From positions 1 to 64,000 of the forward strand of contig JAJYBB010000006.1 of the NCBI GenBank assembly GCA_021779195.1: DNA of 64,000 nt, given 5' to 3'. Positions 24,540-35,688 of this stretch are shown piece after piece. The position numbers and the translations under genes were made by a program. The notes beneath the pieces are model-generated. The model searched no databases. It saw only the letters and a list, made by a program, of their open reading frames with translations, and was not told where the DNA came from. This DNA is from Bacteroidota bacterium. Its GTDB lineage: Bacteria; Bacteroidota; Bacteroidia; Bacteroidales; Paludibacteraceae. Numbering within the stretch: the stretch's first letter is position 1; each line of letters opens with the position of its first letter.

Positions 24540-24600
24540 GAATCGAACCGGGGACACAAGGATTTTCAGTCCTTTGCTCTACCAACTGAGCTATGGTACC
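24528..24600 (-). tRNA. tRNA-Phe (anticodon GAA)
   Basis: A 73-base cloverleaf with acceptor stem GGTACCA/TGGTACC, D-arm GCTC/GAGC, anticodon stem AAGGA/TCCTT around CTGAAAA, and T-loop TTCGATT. The discriminator is A and CCA is not encoded. The T stem has one C-T mismatch (CCCGG against CCTGG). Its 3' end is the insertion target of the element. Confidence 0.95.
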
Positions 24601-24793
24601 TTTTTCGCTTAGCGGGTGCAAATATACGGTTTTTTTTTATTTTTCAAAAATGCTTTTCTGATTTTTTTTTAAAATAGCGAAAAGCGAAAACGATTTTCAT
24701 ATACTTCAATCAGGTATACATCTTATTATCTATAATTTACACATCTTCACTCAGTAAATATAAATCAAAATTTATTCTAAGAAAAAATATCGT

Positions 24794-25894
24794 CTAAGGT
24801 AATGCAATTACTGAATTAGGATTCAAACCAATACTATTTAACGTATAAAGCAATTTGCCATTACTATTGAAACAGAGCAAATTTCCTTTGACCGTGTAAT
24901 TACGAGCATCAGCAATATAAATATGTCCATTCTTGGGATTAGCATAAATTGCATATGGTCGCTCAATTTTCGTTGAATCAGTAACAAAATGAGCTGTAAT
25001 TAATTGTTCTTTTTTACAATCAAAAGTCTTTAGATCGAATAAATTCGTTTGATAATCGAAATTATACATAAAAGCAGTATCATTACGAATACAAAAGTTT
25101 GTTACGGGTAAATCAGTAAATACACGCTCAACTAAGTCTGTTTTAGTGTTAATTTTGCTCCAAGTTGGTTTTATACTTCCATTGTTACCTCTGGAAATCA
25201 CGTAAATGTCTCCCTGAGAATCAGCTTGTAACTTGTATGGATTCAATCCTACATCTATTTTCTTAATTTCCACGAATGAATTTATATCAATAACCGAAAT
25301 CGTATGATCATAGTTCGGTTGATCGAGCCCACCGGAATTTGAAACATACAACTTATCATTAGCAAAAGCTATTCCATCAGGGTTACGTCCACAAGTAGTT
25401 ACTGCGTCTACTTTAAGCGAAGAAATATCTATACGTGAAACGGTACCATCAAATGAACAAACATAGGCTTTTTGTTTATCAAATGCAATAAAACGGGGTT
25501 GGCGAGCCATACCGTCAGGGTTGAAAATAGGTATCCTACGAATTGAAGTACCTGTGTTGGGATCAACAATTTCAACTTGAGAAGAAACGTTCACAACAAT
25601 CCACAAGAGATGGTCATAAAATTCCATATCATTTGCTGTATCGCCCAACCCGCGTCCATTAATATTTGTAAAAAAATCAGTTTCAATGGTTCTATTATCA
25701 AAATTTATATTGCATAATGTACTGTTATTCATATTGAAAAGCCCTTCGGAAAGTACAAATAAAATTCCTTTTTCACCCGGTGTGCGCGGTAAACTTACAG
25801 GAGTTGGAACATCATGCATATCATCGCAAGCTGCAAGAAAAACAGTTGCAAGAATGACGAAAAATATAAAATTCGAATGAGAAAAATGAAGCAT
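24794..25894 (-). CDS. Beta-propeller (YncE/DUF5074-like) lipoprotein
   Basis: A 366-residue lipoprotein with lipobox LAAC (Cys23) after a hydrophobic signal. The mature part is a repeat-rich YncE-like beta-propeller (motifs such as VEIVDPNTGTSIRR, VSRIDISSL, ISVIDINS). Such proteins bind ligands or partners at the cell surface; some are linked to cobalamin uptake, but no receptor is beside it. The start is ATG 25894 rather than the TTG one codon earlier. It is the last gene of the minus-strand group 28818-24794, about 50 bases after the SurA-like gene. Confidence 0.75.
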   Translation of the reverse strand: MLHFSHSNFIFFVILATVFLAACDDMHDVPTPVSLPRTPGEKGILFVLSEGLFNMNNSTLCNINFDNRTIETDFFTNINGRGLGDTANDMEFYDHLLWIVVNVSSQVEIVDPNTGTSIRRIPIFNPDGMARQPRFIAFDKQKAYVCSFDGTVSRIDISSLKVDAVTTCGRNPDGIAFANDKLYVSNSGGLDQPNYDHTISVIDINSFVEIKKIDVGLNPYKLQADSQGDIYVISRGNNGSIKPTWSKINTKTDLVERVFTDLPVTNFCIRNDTAFMYNFDYQTNLFDLKTFDCKKEQLITAHFVTDSTKIERPYAIYANPKNGHIYIADARNYTVKGNLLCFNSNGKLLYTLNSIGLNPNSVIALP

Positions 25895-25944
25895 CAAAAT
25901 ATGAACGAAAAGGTGGATAATCCAAACAATAACAAGCGCATAAA

Positions 25945-26796
25945 TTATTTACGAAAAAACTTAACTGTTTTATTATCAACAGCATCATCATATAGATCCT
26001 TTTCAAATTGATTAATAAAATCGGCTTTCAGTTTATTTTGCAAGATATTTGAAATCCTGCTTTTAGACATTTCAAAAGGCTCAACCTCTCCTATAATTCG
26101 AAAAGCATCAATGCGAAGAAAATAATGGTGTAAACTATCTGACACTTCTACAAAACGATTTTTGGAAATATAAGCAGCCGGATCCTGTACATGCAAAGGA
26201 ATTTTACGAAGAATCTCGGAAAAAACAATCCATTTATTTCCAAAATAATCGTAACTAATGGCATTTTGCAAGCTGTATTTATCAATATTTTCTAAAGACT
26301 TGGTATTACCTGATTGAACCCAACTTCTAACATTGGCAATGTTTCGGGCATTTTGAGGAACAACCAGTAATAAACCCTTGATAATATTATCTTTAAGAAT
26401 CAGTTGTTCACTATATTTATCGTAAAAAGCTTTTAGCTCTTCCTCAGAAGGCTCAGCTGGCAGTCGTTGCTCAATCAGCTTTTGTTGATATTGATGAATC
26501 ATTAAAGACTTTCTGTAATTATCTACCAATTCATCAATTTCAGATTGATTACTGATATTTCGCTTGGCATTATCATACAGTAAAATATCGGTAACCCATT
26601 TTTTAATATAGCTTTGGGCAATCTGCACACTGTCTTCTTTTCCAATATTAGGTGGAATAATCTGTTGAACTTCGTCAGCATACAAATACATTCCATCCAC
26701 TTCCAATAAAGGATGTCGGTTTTTATCAGCTTCATTATGGGTACATGAAAGAAAAATTAATAGTGAAAAAATCAGTACTGAAGTCAGTGTTTTCAT
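25945..26796 (-). CDS. SurA-like periplasmic chaperone lipoprotein
   Basis: A 283-residue lipoprotein (lipobox LSC, Cys18) with a long N-terminal helical region as in SurA-like folding factors (DELVDNYRKSLMIHQYQQ) and a region that could be a degenerate parvulin domain. No clear catalytic parvulin residues are seen. It is expected in the periplasm or outer-membrane inner leaflet, aiding outer-membrane protein folding together with the larger isomerase upstream. An inverted repeat (26818-26855) separates it from that gene. Confidence 0.7.
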   Translation of the reverse strand: MKTLTSVLIFSLLIFLSCTHNEADKNRHPLLEVDGMYLYADEVQQIIPPNIGKEDSVQIAQSYIKKWVTDILLYDNAKRNISNQSEIDELVDNYRKSLMIHQYQQKLIEQRLPAEPSEEELKAFYDKYSEQLILKDNIIKGLLLVVPQNARNIANVRSWVQSGNTKSLENIDKYSLQNAISYDYFGNKWIVFSEILRKIPLHVQDPAAYISKNRFVEVSDSLHHYFLRIDAFRIIGEVEPFEMSKSRISNILQNKLKADFINQFEKDLYDDAVDNKTVKFFRK

Positions 26797-26817
26797 GTTT
26801 TCGTTTCAAATAAAAAA

Positions 26818-26855
26818 GCGAAAATAAAAGTCATTTGACCGACTTTCATTTTCGC
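26818..26855 (-). terminator. Hairpin between the two parvulin-like genes
   Basis: GCGAAAAT/ATTTTCGC and AAAGTC/GACTTT form a long stem, followed on the minus strand by a T-run. It may partly terminate transcription after the 648-residue isomerase gene or stabilise its mRNA. Confidence 0.5.
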
Positions 26856-26871
26856 CATTAAAAGAAGTCAT

Positions 26872-28818
26872 TTAATTTTGCTTAATGGTTTTCAGCACGT
26901 CCCGATTAATAACTACGGGATATTTGGCACGAAGTGATTTTATCCATTCTTTTTCAAGATACTCCTGATAATCTGCAGTTACCAAACCGCGAACATCGGT
27001 ATAATCCTCGGGTGATTTTTTAAGTAATTTTCCCCTCACGAAAACAAATGGGTAATCTTTGGAAGGAGTATATTTCTCTTTTGTTTTAAAAACGAAATGA
27101 TCCACTGCCTTATTATCGCCTTGAACATAGAGTCCTTTTTCAATTTTCACATATTGGATACTATCATTTAACCGTGTACGTAAATATTTATCAATAGAAT
27201 CGACATTGGATATTCTAACAATAGATTGCGCAATTTTAAATGTCGGTTTATCTTTACAATAAATCACACGTCCTTTATAATGAGGTTTTTCCCATGTATA
27301 TACAGCACGATGCTCTTTAAAATAATTATCCAAACCAGTAGTATCCCGAGAGGCTTTATCCCAAACTTCTTTATTACTGATATCAAAAAGTAAGATTCCG
27401 TCGTGGTATTCTTGCATTAAATTCCTAAAATCATCATATTTCTTTTCCAACTGTGAATCTTCGTATCGCATCAAATTATTATCGGTAAAATTATTAAATT
27501 CAACATTCATAATATCTGTGAACTTTGACTTATCGGCACCAAGTTGTTTTTTCAAAAATTGAGCAAAATCTCCTTGTGTAAAAGTTTTATCGGCAAAAGT
27601 AAGAACAGGCTTTTTCAATTTAATGGCTTCAATCAAAAAAGCCGAATCACTAACAATTTTTGTACCGGCCAATTTAGCCATTTCCTGTAAATTATCATCA
27701 AATGATTTCACGTTGTAAATTTTGCGCAAATTTGCCAAAAAGGCATTTCTACCCATATTAGCACGTTCATCTCGTTTTACCTTTTGTTCAATATCAGCTT
27801 TTGTATTTTCAAAACTATCAAGCCCACGACGATCCATTAATTTGATAATATGCCATCCATAAGGAGACTCGATTGGACGAGATATATCACCGATATTTTT
27901 CAGTGCAAAAGCAGCATTTTCAAATTCAGGTACCATGCGTCCTGTTCCGAACCAAGGTAATTCTCCATTTTTCGCAGCTGAACCTTTATCCATTGAATAT
28001 TTTTGAGCTAATTTGCCAAAGTCATCCCCTGCTTTAATCCTTTGATAAATAGAATCAATTGTAATTTTGGCTTTTTTATCCTGAACAGTATCTCCTGGTG
28101 AAGTAAAAATCATAATATGCGAAACCAACACTTCTCCCAATGATTTGCGTCGCCCAATTACTTTTACGATATGATATCCGAAAGCAGTACGTACCGGTTT
28201 AGAAAAAGAGCCTACAGCAGTATTGTAAGCAGCTGTTTCAAAAGGGTAAACGGTTCTGAAAGCAGATATCCAACCAATATGACCTCCATTTTTTTCAACT
28301 GAGGGATCTTGTGAAACTTCTTTGGCTACTTTTGTAAAATCCGCTCCATTTTTAAGCCTATTGTAAATCTGCTCGATTTCGAGCCAAGATTTTAAAGTAT
28401 CAGCCGGAGAGGCATTTTGTGCAACCCGAATTAATATATGGCTTACATTCACATCTTCTTTCATGCGGTCATACGCTTCTTGTAAAATATGATTATCTAC
28501 CTTTGAGTCCGTTAAATACGGTTTTGTCAGTTGCGTTCTGTATCCTGCCAGTTCATTTCTAAAAGCAGCTGTAGTATCAATGCCCTGCGTCTTAGCTTCT
28601 TCAACTTTTAATTTAAAGTTGACAAACAAATCCACATATTCGTCCAAAGTCTTCTTATCGAGCGAATTGTTCGAGTTATTTTTATTGTAAATGTATTCAA
28701 ATTCCGATCTCGAAATCGGATTGCCATTGATTGTCATCAAAACAGGGTCACTAACCTGTGAAAATAAAATATTTGAAAAAACAAATAATGCTGATAAAAC
28801 AAATGCGCTTGATTTCAT
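26872..28818 (-). CDS. Periplasmic peptidylprolyl isomerase with two parvulin domains (SurA/PpiD-like)
   Basis: A 648-residue protein with a signal peptide (MKSSAFVLSALFVFSNILFS). An N-terminal chaperone helix region is followed by two parvulin domains: VSHILIRVAQN through FGYHIVKVIGRR (about 120-230), and VSHIMIFTSPG through YGWHIIKLMDRR. The long C-terminal domain is helical. It would help to fold outer-membrane proteins. The next genes downstream are the SurA-like lipoprotein and the beta-propeller lipoprotein, giving a small envelope-biogenesis cluster. Confidence 0.87.
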   Translation of the reverse strand: MKSSAFVLSALFVFSNILFSQVSDPVLMTINGNPISRSEFEYIYNKNNSNNSLDKKTLDEYVDLFVNFKLKVEEAKTQGIDTTAAFRNELAGYRTQLTKPYLTDSKVDNHILQEAYDRMKEDVNVSHILIRVAQNASPADTLKSWLEIEQIYNRLKNGADFTKVAKEVSQDPSVEKNGGHIGWISAFRTVYPFETAAYNTAVGSFSKPVRTAFGYHIVKVIGRRKSLGEVLVSHIMIFTSPGDTVQDKKAKITIDSIYQRIKAGDDFGKLAQKYSMDKGSAAKNGELPWFGTGRMVPEFENAAFALKNIGDISRPIESPYGWHIIKLMDRRGLDSFENTKADIEQKVKRDERANMGRNAFLANLRKIYNVKSFDDNLQEMAKLAGTKIVSDSAFLIEAIKLKKPVLTFADKTFTQGDFAQFLKKQLGADKSKFTDIMNVEFNNFTDNNLMRYEDSQLEKKYDDFRNLMQEYHDGILLFDISNKEVWDKASRDTTGLDNYFKEHRAVYTWEKPHYKGRVIYCKDKPTFKIAQSIVRISNVDSIDKYLRTRLNDSIQYVKIEKGLYVQGDNKAVDHFVFKTKEKYTPSKDYPFVFVRGKLLKKSPEDYTDVRGLVTADYQEYLEKEWIKSLRAKYPVVINRDVLKTIKQN

Positions 28819-28990
28819 AAATACTTAACGATTAATTCATTAAAAAAACCTTATAATAACAATTGTACAAAGTCACTCTAGACCAAATAGCTTTTAAGCT
28901 TAAAAGCCAATTGTAAACGAAAAAAAAACGATTTTGTTGTTTAGAAAAAAAATATTCGCCTGAAAATATAAAAATCAACAGATAAAATCT

Positions 28991-30478
<1,488 letters not shown>

Positions 30479-30541
30479 TTAAATTAATTTAAGTAGTTGG
30501 AACCGTCAGATACGACTCTTTACTATGAAAAATATTGCGTG

Positions 30542-30549
30542 CAAATGTA
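30542..30549 (-). promoter_or_regulatory. -7 box TACATTTG of guaB
   Basis: TACATTTG on the minus strand fits TAnnTTTG, 76 bases before the guaB start. Confidence 0.5.
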
Positions 30550-30874
30550 CGCATTATTTATGATTGGAGAAATAATTTGAAAGTAAAAAAAGATTAATTG
30601 TATTGATATTGAGAGATTTTGTGAAAATAATTTATATGAAAATCATTAAAAATAACACTGACCCAAATTTAAACGATTATCAAATAGCCTCACTTAAGAA
30701 GAAATAATGTTGGGTAATTCGAAAATTAATCCTTAACTTCTAAGTAAATAAATGATTGAACGATTAAATTGAAAAAAGAGATTCTCAAATGAAATGCCTT
30801 TGAACCAAGAATTAAAATTGTAGTACTGTTCTAAAATTATCATATTAAAACTTCAGAATTGGCAAATAAAGCAT

Positions 30875-30882
30875 TACTTTTG
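30875..30882 (+). promoter_or_regulatory. -7 box TACTTTTG of the decarboxylase gene
   Basis: TACTTTTG fits TAnnTTTG, about 95 bases before the start at 30978. The nearest upstream TTG (30859) is too close to be a standard -33. Confidence 0.45.
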
Positions 30883-30977
30883 TACTTAATTTAAATATTT
30901 TCATCTAATCCAAATCAGTTAGATAATCAATTTTTTGTATGTCCAAGTAACTTACATTAAACATAATTCGGTATAAC

Positions 30978-32369
30978 ATGAAAAATAAGTATATTGATTT
31001 AATCGAACAAAGTCTCGAATTTCCAAATGATGAATTCAATATTATTGAAAATGAGTTAGAATGGTGCGGAATCCCTTTAATGGACATAATAAAACAATAC
31101 GGCACTCCCTTACGAGTTGCATATTTACCAAAGATCAGCGAGAATATCCAGAAAGCAAGAAGAATGTTTAACGTTGCAATGGCAAAAGTTGATTATGAAG
31201 GAGATTACAACTATTGTTACTGTACGAAAAGTTCTCATTTTTCGTTTGTTATGGAAGAAGTGCTTAAAAACGGCGTGCATTTAGAAACTTCATCTGCATT
31301 TGACATCAACATCATGGAATCGCTGTTTGAACAAGGGTTACTCAAACAAGATACGTACATCGTTTGCAATGGATTTAAACGACCACAATATGCTGAGAAT
31401 ATTCAAAATCTTATAAATCAGGGATTTACAAATGTATTACCTATTTTAGATAATAAATTTGAATTAGATTTACTATTAAAAGATTTTAGTCTAAAGTTAA
31501 AAGTTGGAATCCGAATTGCAGCTGAAGAAGAACCAAAGTTTGATTTCTACACATCAAGATTGGGAATTCGATATAATGATATTATTCCTTATTATTCAAA
31601 ACATATCGCCGGAAATCCACAAGTTGAATTAAAAATGCTGCATTTCTTTATTAATACCGGAGTAAAAGACACTTCATATTATTGGAATGAATTAAACAAA
31701 GCGGTGAATTTATACTGTGAATTAAAAAAGAAATGTCCCGAGTTAGATAGTTTGAATATTGGGGGTGGATTCCCCATTCAAACGCATCTGGATATGGATT
31801 ACGATTACGAGTACATGGCTGAAGAAATTGTAGCTCAGATTAAAACCATTTGTACTCAAAACGGAGTACCGGAACCGCATATTTTCACTGAATTTGGTTC
31901 ATATACTGTGGGTGAAAGTGGTGCCATGTTGTATTCTATTGTAAATCAAAAAAAACAAAATGACCGTGAGCTGTGGAATATGATCGATAGTTCATTTATG
32001 ACCACTTTACCAGACACATGGGCGATTAACCAACGCTATGTATTTTTGGCTATAAATAATTGGGATTCGGAATATGAACGTGTAAATTTAGGAGGACTGA
32101 CTTGTGATAGCGAAGATTTTTACAATGCTGAAGTGCACTCGAATGCTATTTTTCTCCCGAAAATGCAGGAAGATCGAGAACAATATATCGGTTTCTTTCA
32201 TACCGGAGCTTATCAGGAATCATTGAGTGGATTCGGTGGCATTCAGCATTGCCTGATCCCTGCACCAAAGTTGGTCATCATCGATAAGGATGAAGATGGC
32301 GAATATTTTACAAAGCTTTTTGCTAAAGAACAAAGTTATAAATCAATGCTGAAAATTTTAGGATACTAA
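30978..32369 (+). CDS. PLP-dependent decarboxylase, Orn/DAP/Arg family 2
   Basis: A 463-residue group IV decarboxylase. The PLP-binding lysine is K84 in YCTKSSH; the Gly-rich phosphate site is NIGGGFP, and a later FHTGAYQE segment matches the C-terminal active-site motif. The length suits a biosynthetic arginine decarboxylase-like enzyme of Bacteroidetes, shorter than SpeA of E. coli, but ornithine or diaminopimelate are possible substrates. It would feed polyamine or amino acid synthesis. It is a single gene, ending at a strong palindromic hairpin shared with the convergent acyltransferase gene. Confidence 0.8.
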   Translation: MKNKYIDLIEQSLEFPNDEFNIIENELEWCGIPLMDIIKQYGTPLRVAYLPKISENIQKARRMFNVAMAKVDYEGDYNYCYCTKSSHFSFVMEEVLKNGVHLETSSAFDINIMESLFEQGLLKQDTYIVCNGFKRPQYAENIQNLINQGFTNVLPILDNKFELDLLLKDFSLKLKVGIRIAAEEEPKFDFYTSRLGIRYNDIIPYYSKHIAGNPQVELKMLHFFINTGVKDTSYYWNELNKAVNLYCELKKKCPELDSLNIGGGFPIQTHLDMDYDYEYMAEEIVAQIKTICTQNGVPEPHIFTEFGSYTVGESGAMLYSIVNQKKQNDRELWNMIDSSFMTTLPDTWAINQRYVFLAINNWDSEYERVNLGGLTCDSEDFYNAEVHSNAIFLPKMQEDREQYIGFFHTGAYQESLSGFGGIQHCLIPAPKLVIIDKDEDGEYFTKLFAKEQSYKSMLKILGY

Positions 32370-32391
32370 TTGCTTTGTATAATATATCAAA

Positions 32392-32444
32392 TTCACATTT
32401 AAAAACTCGATTTAAATGTTTTAAATCGAGTTTTTAAATGTGAA
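32392..32444. terminator. Bidirectional terminator: perfect 25 bp stem, 3-base loop
   Basis: Arms 32392-32416 and 32420-32444 are exact reverse complements separated by TGT. It lies between two convergent genes. The unusually long perfect stem also contains A and T runs, so it can end transcription from both sides. Confidence 0.8.
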
Positions 32445-32469
32445 TCAAAATTTCGGCAATAAAATCTCT

Positions 32470-33627
32470 TTACTTGGCAAGTGCTTCAATATTATTAATT
32501 AAAGGATTTGCATACATTTCAAGCAATTTAGTGCGCAGAAATGGTTCATCTTTAATTTCGAGATCGATCTTTGCAATTTGATGATTTAAATATTTTTCAA
32601 AATCAGACTTTTCAACTTCAGTATACTCATCACTAAAACGTGATTCGTTTTTCAACGCATCATATGCAATTTTATTATTTGTATAAATACGGTAGTTGGC
32701 ATGAATTCTACGATCAATTAACGCTGCTGTTAATCTAATTTGTTCACTACGCAAGGATGAAGAGCGCTGAATTTCGGCAAGCTCATGATGAATCGTTCCT
32801 GTGATTTGATAAACAACTTTACCTTTATAACCCATTACTCCGGTTTTCATATTCAGCAAATCGTCTTCAGAAGATTTTTTAAAATTGGGGATATCCCGTT
32901 TTTGTTGAAACTCTTTGGCTTTCAGAAAGTCACAAGGATCATACTCATACGAAATACTTAACGGACAAATATTTAATTCTTTAATATTTTCGATAAAACT
33001 ACCCAAACCTTGCATAGAAAACATTTTAAGAAGACTTTCCTGAGTTCGGTCATTCGAATCTTTTGCTCTGCCTTCACGTTGAGCAATCCAAACGGATTGA
33101 TTTTTCTCTTTTAATGTAAAGGCTATATACGATGAAAGTTTTTTAGAGCTTTCTAATATTTGTCTTGAACTCAAATCTCGTTTAACAATAAAACTCTTAT
33201 TTACTCGAACCAATTCCTTTATCCAGGGAAGAAAAAGCAAGTTATCACCAATAGCAATCTCAACGGTATTCATTTCCTTTTCAATAAATTTACCACATAA
33301 AAATGCAGAATCGAGAATTATATCCCGATGATTGGAAATATAGAGATATGATTTCGAAAGATCGAGTTTTTCTAAACCATTTAATTCTATACCTTTAGTC
33401 ATATTAGCCTCTAAATATTGAAGAAACGGATATACCATTTCCTTCTGAAATTCATAGCTTGAATGAAAAGATGTCAAGCGTTTGCGAAGTACTTCTTTTG
33501 GTAAAAGTGGATAAACAGTGCTTATCACTTTCATAAAAGGTTTCACATCAACCAAGCGTTCAAGTGCATTCTTGATCTCATCATCGTTATAGCATCGTAT
33601 ATCCTCAAAATTCTGATCGATTATCAT
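32470..33627 (-). CDS. Glycerolipid acyltransferase-like protein
   Basis: A 385-residue protein of the PlsB/PlsC-like acyltransferase group. The catalytic NHxxxxD block is NHRDIILD, followed by the substrate block WIAQREGRAKDS. No strong membrane segment is seen, which points to a peripheral enzyme. It likely moves acyl groups in phospholipid or lipid A-like synthesis; the substrate is not clear. Its closeness to cdsA fits membrane lipid synthesis. Confidence 0.72.
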   Translation of the reverse strand: MIIDQNFEDIRCYNDDEIKNALERLVDVKPFMKVISTVYPLLPKEVLRKRLTSFHSSYEFQKEMVYPFLQYLEANMTKGIELNGLEKLDLSKSYLYISNHRDIILDSAFLCGKFIEKEMNTVEIAIGDNLLFLPWIKELVRVNKSFIVKRDLSSRQILESSKKLSSYIAFTLKEKNQSVWIAQREGRAKDSNDRTQESLLKMFSMQGLGSFIENIKELNICPLSISYEYDPCDFLKAKEFQQKRDIPNFKKSSEDDLLNMKTGVMGYKGKVVYQITGTIHHELAEIQRSSSLRSEQIRLTAALIDRRIHANYRIYTNNKIAYDALKNESRFSDEYTEVEKSDFEKYLNHQIAKIDLEIKDEPFLRTKLLEMYANPLINNIEALAK

Positions 33628-33777
33628 AAATATAATTGATTCTTAATATATTAAAATTGTAGTTTCAAAATCACGTTCATTTAATCATCCAAACTAATAG
33701 CAACGTTTTGCTCATTCATCTTAAAAAGAAAATATAGCTATCGGGCATTTAAAATCTTATCTTAAAAATTTTCAGTG

Positions 33778-34596
33778 TTAAAACAAAAAACTTAAATAAA
33801 TAAATATTACCGGTGCAGCCATTAACATACTATCGAATCGATCGAGCAAACCGCCATGGCCGGGAATCATTTTTCCAGAATCTTTGACATGAATAGTTCG
33901 CTTAAGTAAGGATTCTGATAAATCACCAAATGTACCAAAAATCACAATAATTTCGGAAAAAATCATCCATTGCAACAAGGTCAAATGGGGAATATACAAT
34001 GAAAAAATATATCCTGAAAGTAATGCTGCAAAAGCACCTCCAATAAACCCTTCCCATGATTTTTTGGGTGAAATTCGTTCAAACAAACGATGCTTTCCAA
34101 AAGTTACGCCAACCAAATAAGCGCCACTGTCATTTACCCAAATAGTTACAAAAAGTGCAATTAATATCAACGGCTGCCAGTCATGAATAAAAAGTATGAA
34201 ATTTAAAAGTGAAAAAGGCAAGGCTATCAACATCTGACCCAACATAAAATAAGCCCAATTGTGAATTGGATTTGATTTCTGTCGGTACAACTCAGCAATC
34301 AATACAATCAATACATAAAATCCATAAACTGAAAAGGCAGGATATGCAAAGGTTTTTGCAGAAAAAAAATACGAGGTTACAAACAACAAAACACCTCCAA
34401 TTACACCCCACCATTTTGATACGTGTACATCAATCTGCAAATTGGTTAGCTTATGAAATTCATGTACCGTATAACCTGTAATGAATGAAAAAACTAATAG
34501 AAAAACATAATACCTACTAAGGAGAATAGAACCAATAATCAATGTTACAAAAAAGAAACCACTGAAAGTTCGTTTCACAAAGTTATTCATATACAT
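33778..34596 (-). CDS. cdsA: Phosphatidate cytidylyltransferase
   Basis: A 272-residue, multi-pass membrane enzyme making CDP-diacylglycerol from phosphatidate and CTP. Hydrophobic segments fill the N-terminal two thirds; the signature near the C-terminus (PKKSWEGFIGGAFAAL and the KDSGKMIPGHGGLLDRFDSM motif) is intact. It lies in the cluster after ftsH and an OmpA lipoprotein gene. Confidence 0.95.
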   Translation of the reverse strand: MYMNNFVKRTFSGFFFVTLIIGSILLSRYYVFLLVFSFITGYTVHEFHKLTNLQIDVHVSKWWGVIGGVLLFVTSYFFSAKTFAYPAFSVYGFYVLIVLIAELYRQKSNPIHNWAYFMLGQMLIALPFSLLNFILFIHDWQPLILIALFVTIWVNDSGAYLVGVTFGKHRLFERISPKKSWEGFIGGAFAALLSGYIFSLYIPHLTLLQWMIFSEIIVIFGTFGDLSESLLKRTIHVKDSGKMIPGHGGLLDRFDSMLMAAPVIFIYLSFLF

Positions 34597-34628
34597 TTAT
34601 AGTATTAGCTGTAAGGAAGAAACAAAAT

Positions 34629-35531
34629 TTAATTTAACTTGATTAACTTCATAATTTCATCCAGTTTTGGGGATAAAATAATTTCAGTTCGTCGGTTCAA
34701 TGCTCTTCCTTCAGGAGTAGAATTATCAGCGCGAGGTGAAAACTCTCCTCTACCAGAAGCAGTTAATCGTGTAGGTTCAATACGATAATTATTCGTTAAA
34801 ATACGGACAATTGACGTAGCACGAGCAACGCTTAAATCCCAGTTATCCTTATATATTGGAGTTTTAATTGGAACATTATCAGTATGTCCCTCTACCAGAA
34901 TATCAATATCTTTATTTTTATTAAGCACATCAGCTAGAACTTTAATTGCTTCCAATCCTTTAGATTCTACAGTAGCGCTTCCAGATTGAAACAGCAACTT
35001 ATCGGACATAGATACATATACTTTTCCATTTTTAACCTGAACTGATAATTCATCAGATTTAAAATTCAACAAAGCATCTTTCAAAATACTATTTAATCGC
35101 TTTGTGATAGAATCCTGACGAGCTAATTCCTTTTGCAAATTAAATAATGATTTTTCGCGATCTTTCAATAATTTTTCTTTAGTTAAAATTTCATCAGACT
35201 TTTGTTTTAATTCATCTGATTTTTTATTCAACTCAATTCTAAATAATTCATTTTGTGTCATATTAGCATTCGTCAAATCCTTAAATTTTTGTTTTAAAGA
35301 ATGAATATTTGAATCATTTACATCAATAGTTTTAACTAAATCAGAAATTTGCTGATCTCGTTGACTTAATGTACTGCAAAGTGAATCTCGTTCATTGATT
35401 ACATTTTGGAAAATTTTTGGCACAAATAATTTTTTGACAGGTTTTGCTTCACCACATCTATAAATGGGTTTACATGAAAAAAGAACGCTTGATAAAAAAA
35501 TGATCGAAAGAAATAGTACTGAAGGTTTCAT
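34629..35531 (-). CDS. OmpA-family lipoprotein with coiled coil
   Basis: A 300-residue lipoprotein (lipobox FSC, Cys20). The middle (about 55-150) is a charged coiled coil (KSDELKQKSDEILTKEK), and the C-terminal 110 residues are a peptidoglycan-binding OmpA domain with VEGHTDNVPI and RALNRRTEI. It would tether outer membrane to cell wall. It sits between the LUD gene and cdsA, 32 bases from the latter. Confidence 0.87.
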   Translation of the reverse strand: MKPSVLFLSIIFLSSVLFSCKPIYRCGEAKPVKKLFVPKIFQNVINERDSLCSTLSQRDQQISDLVKTIDVNDSNIHSLKQKFKDLTNANMTQNELFRIELNKKSDELKQKSDEILTKEKLLKDREKSLFNLQKELARQDSITKRLNSILKDALLNFKSDELSVQVKNGKVYVSMSDKLLFQSGSATVESKGLEAIKVLADVLNKNKDIDILVEGHTDNVPIKTPIYKDNWDLSVARATSIVRILTNNYRIEPTRLTASGRGEFSPRADNSTPEGRALNRRTEIILSPKLDEIMKLIKLN

Positions 35532-35688
35532 AATTTACTTCTTTGAGTTATAAAATTTTTATAATTAAAAACTTGCCATAAATTCATTGAATTTAAAAAG
35601 TAGTCGGCATTCACAATTGATAATTCGGATTTTGGTTAGTATTAATAAAAGTAACAGTAATAAATTGGAAGACAAAGATAGAAAAAAA

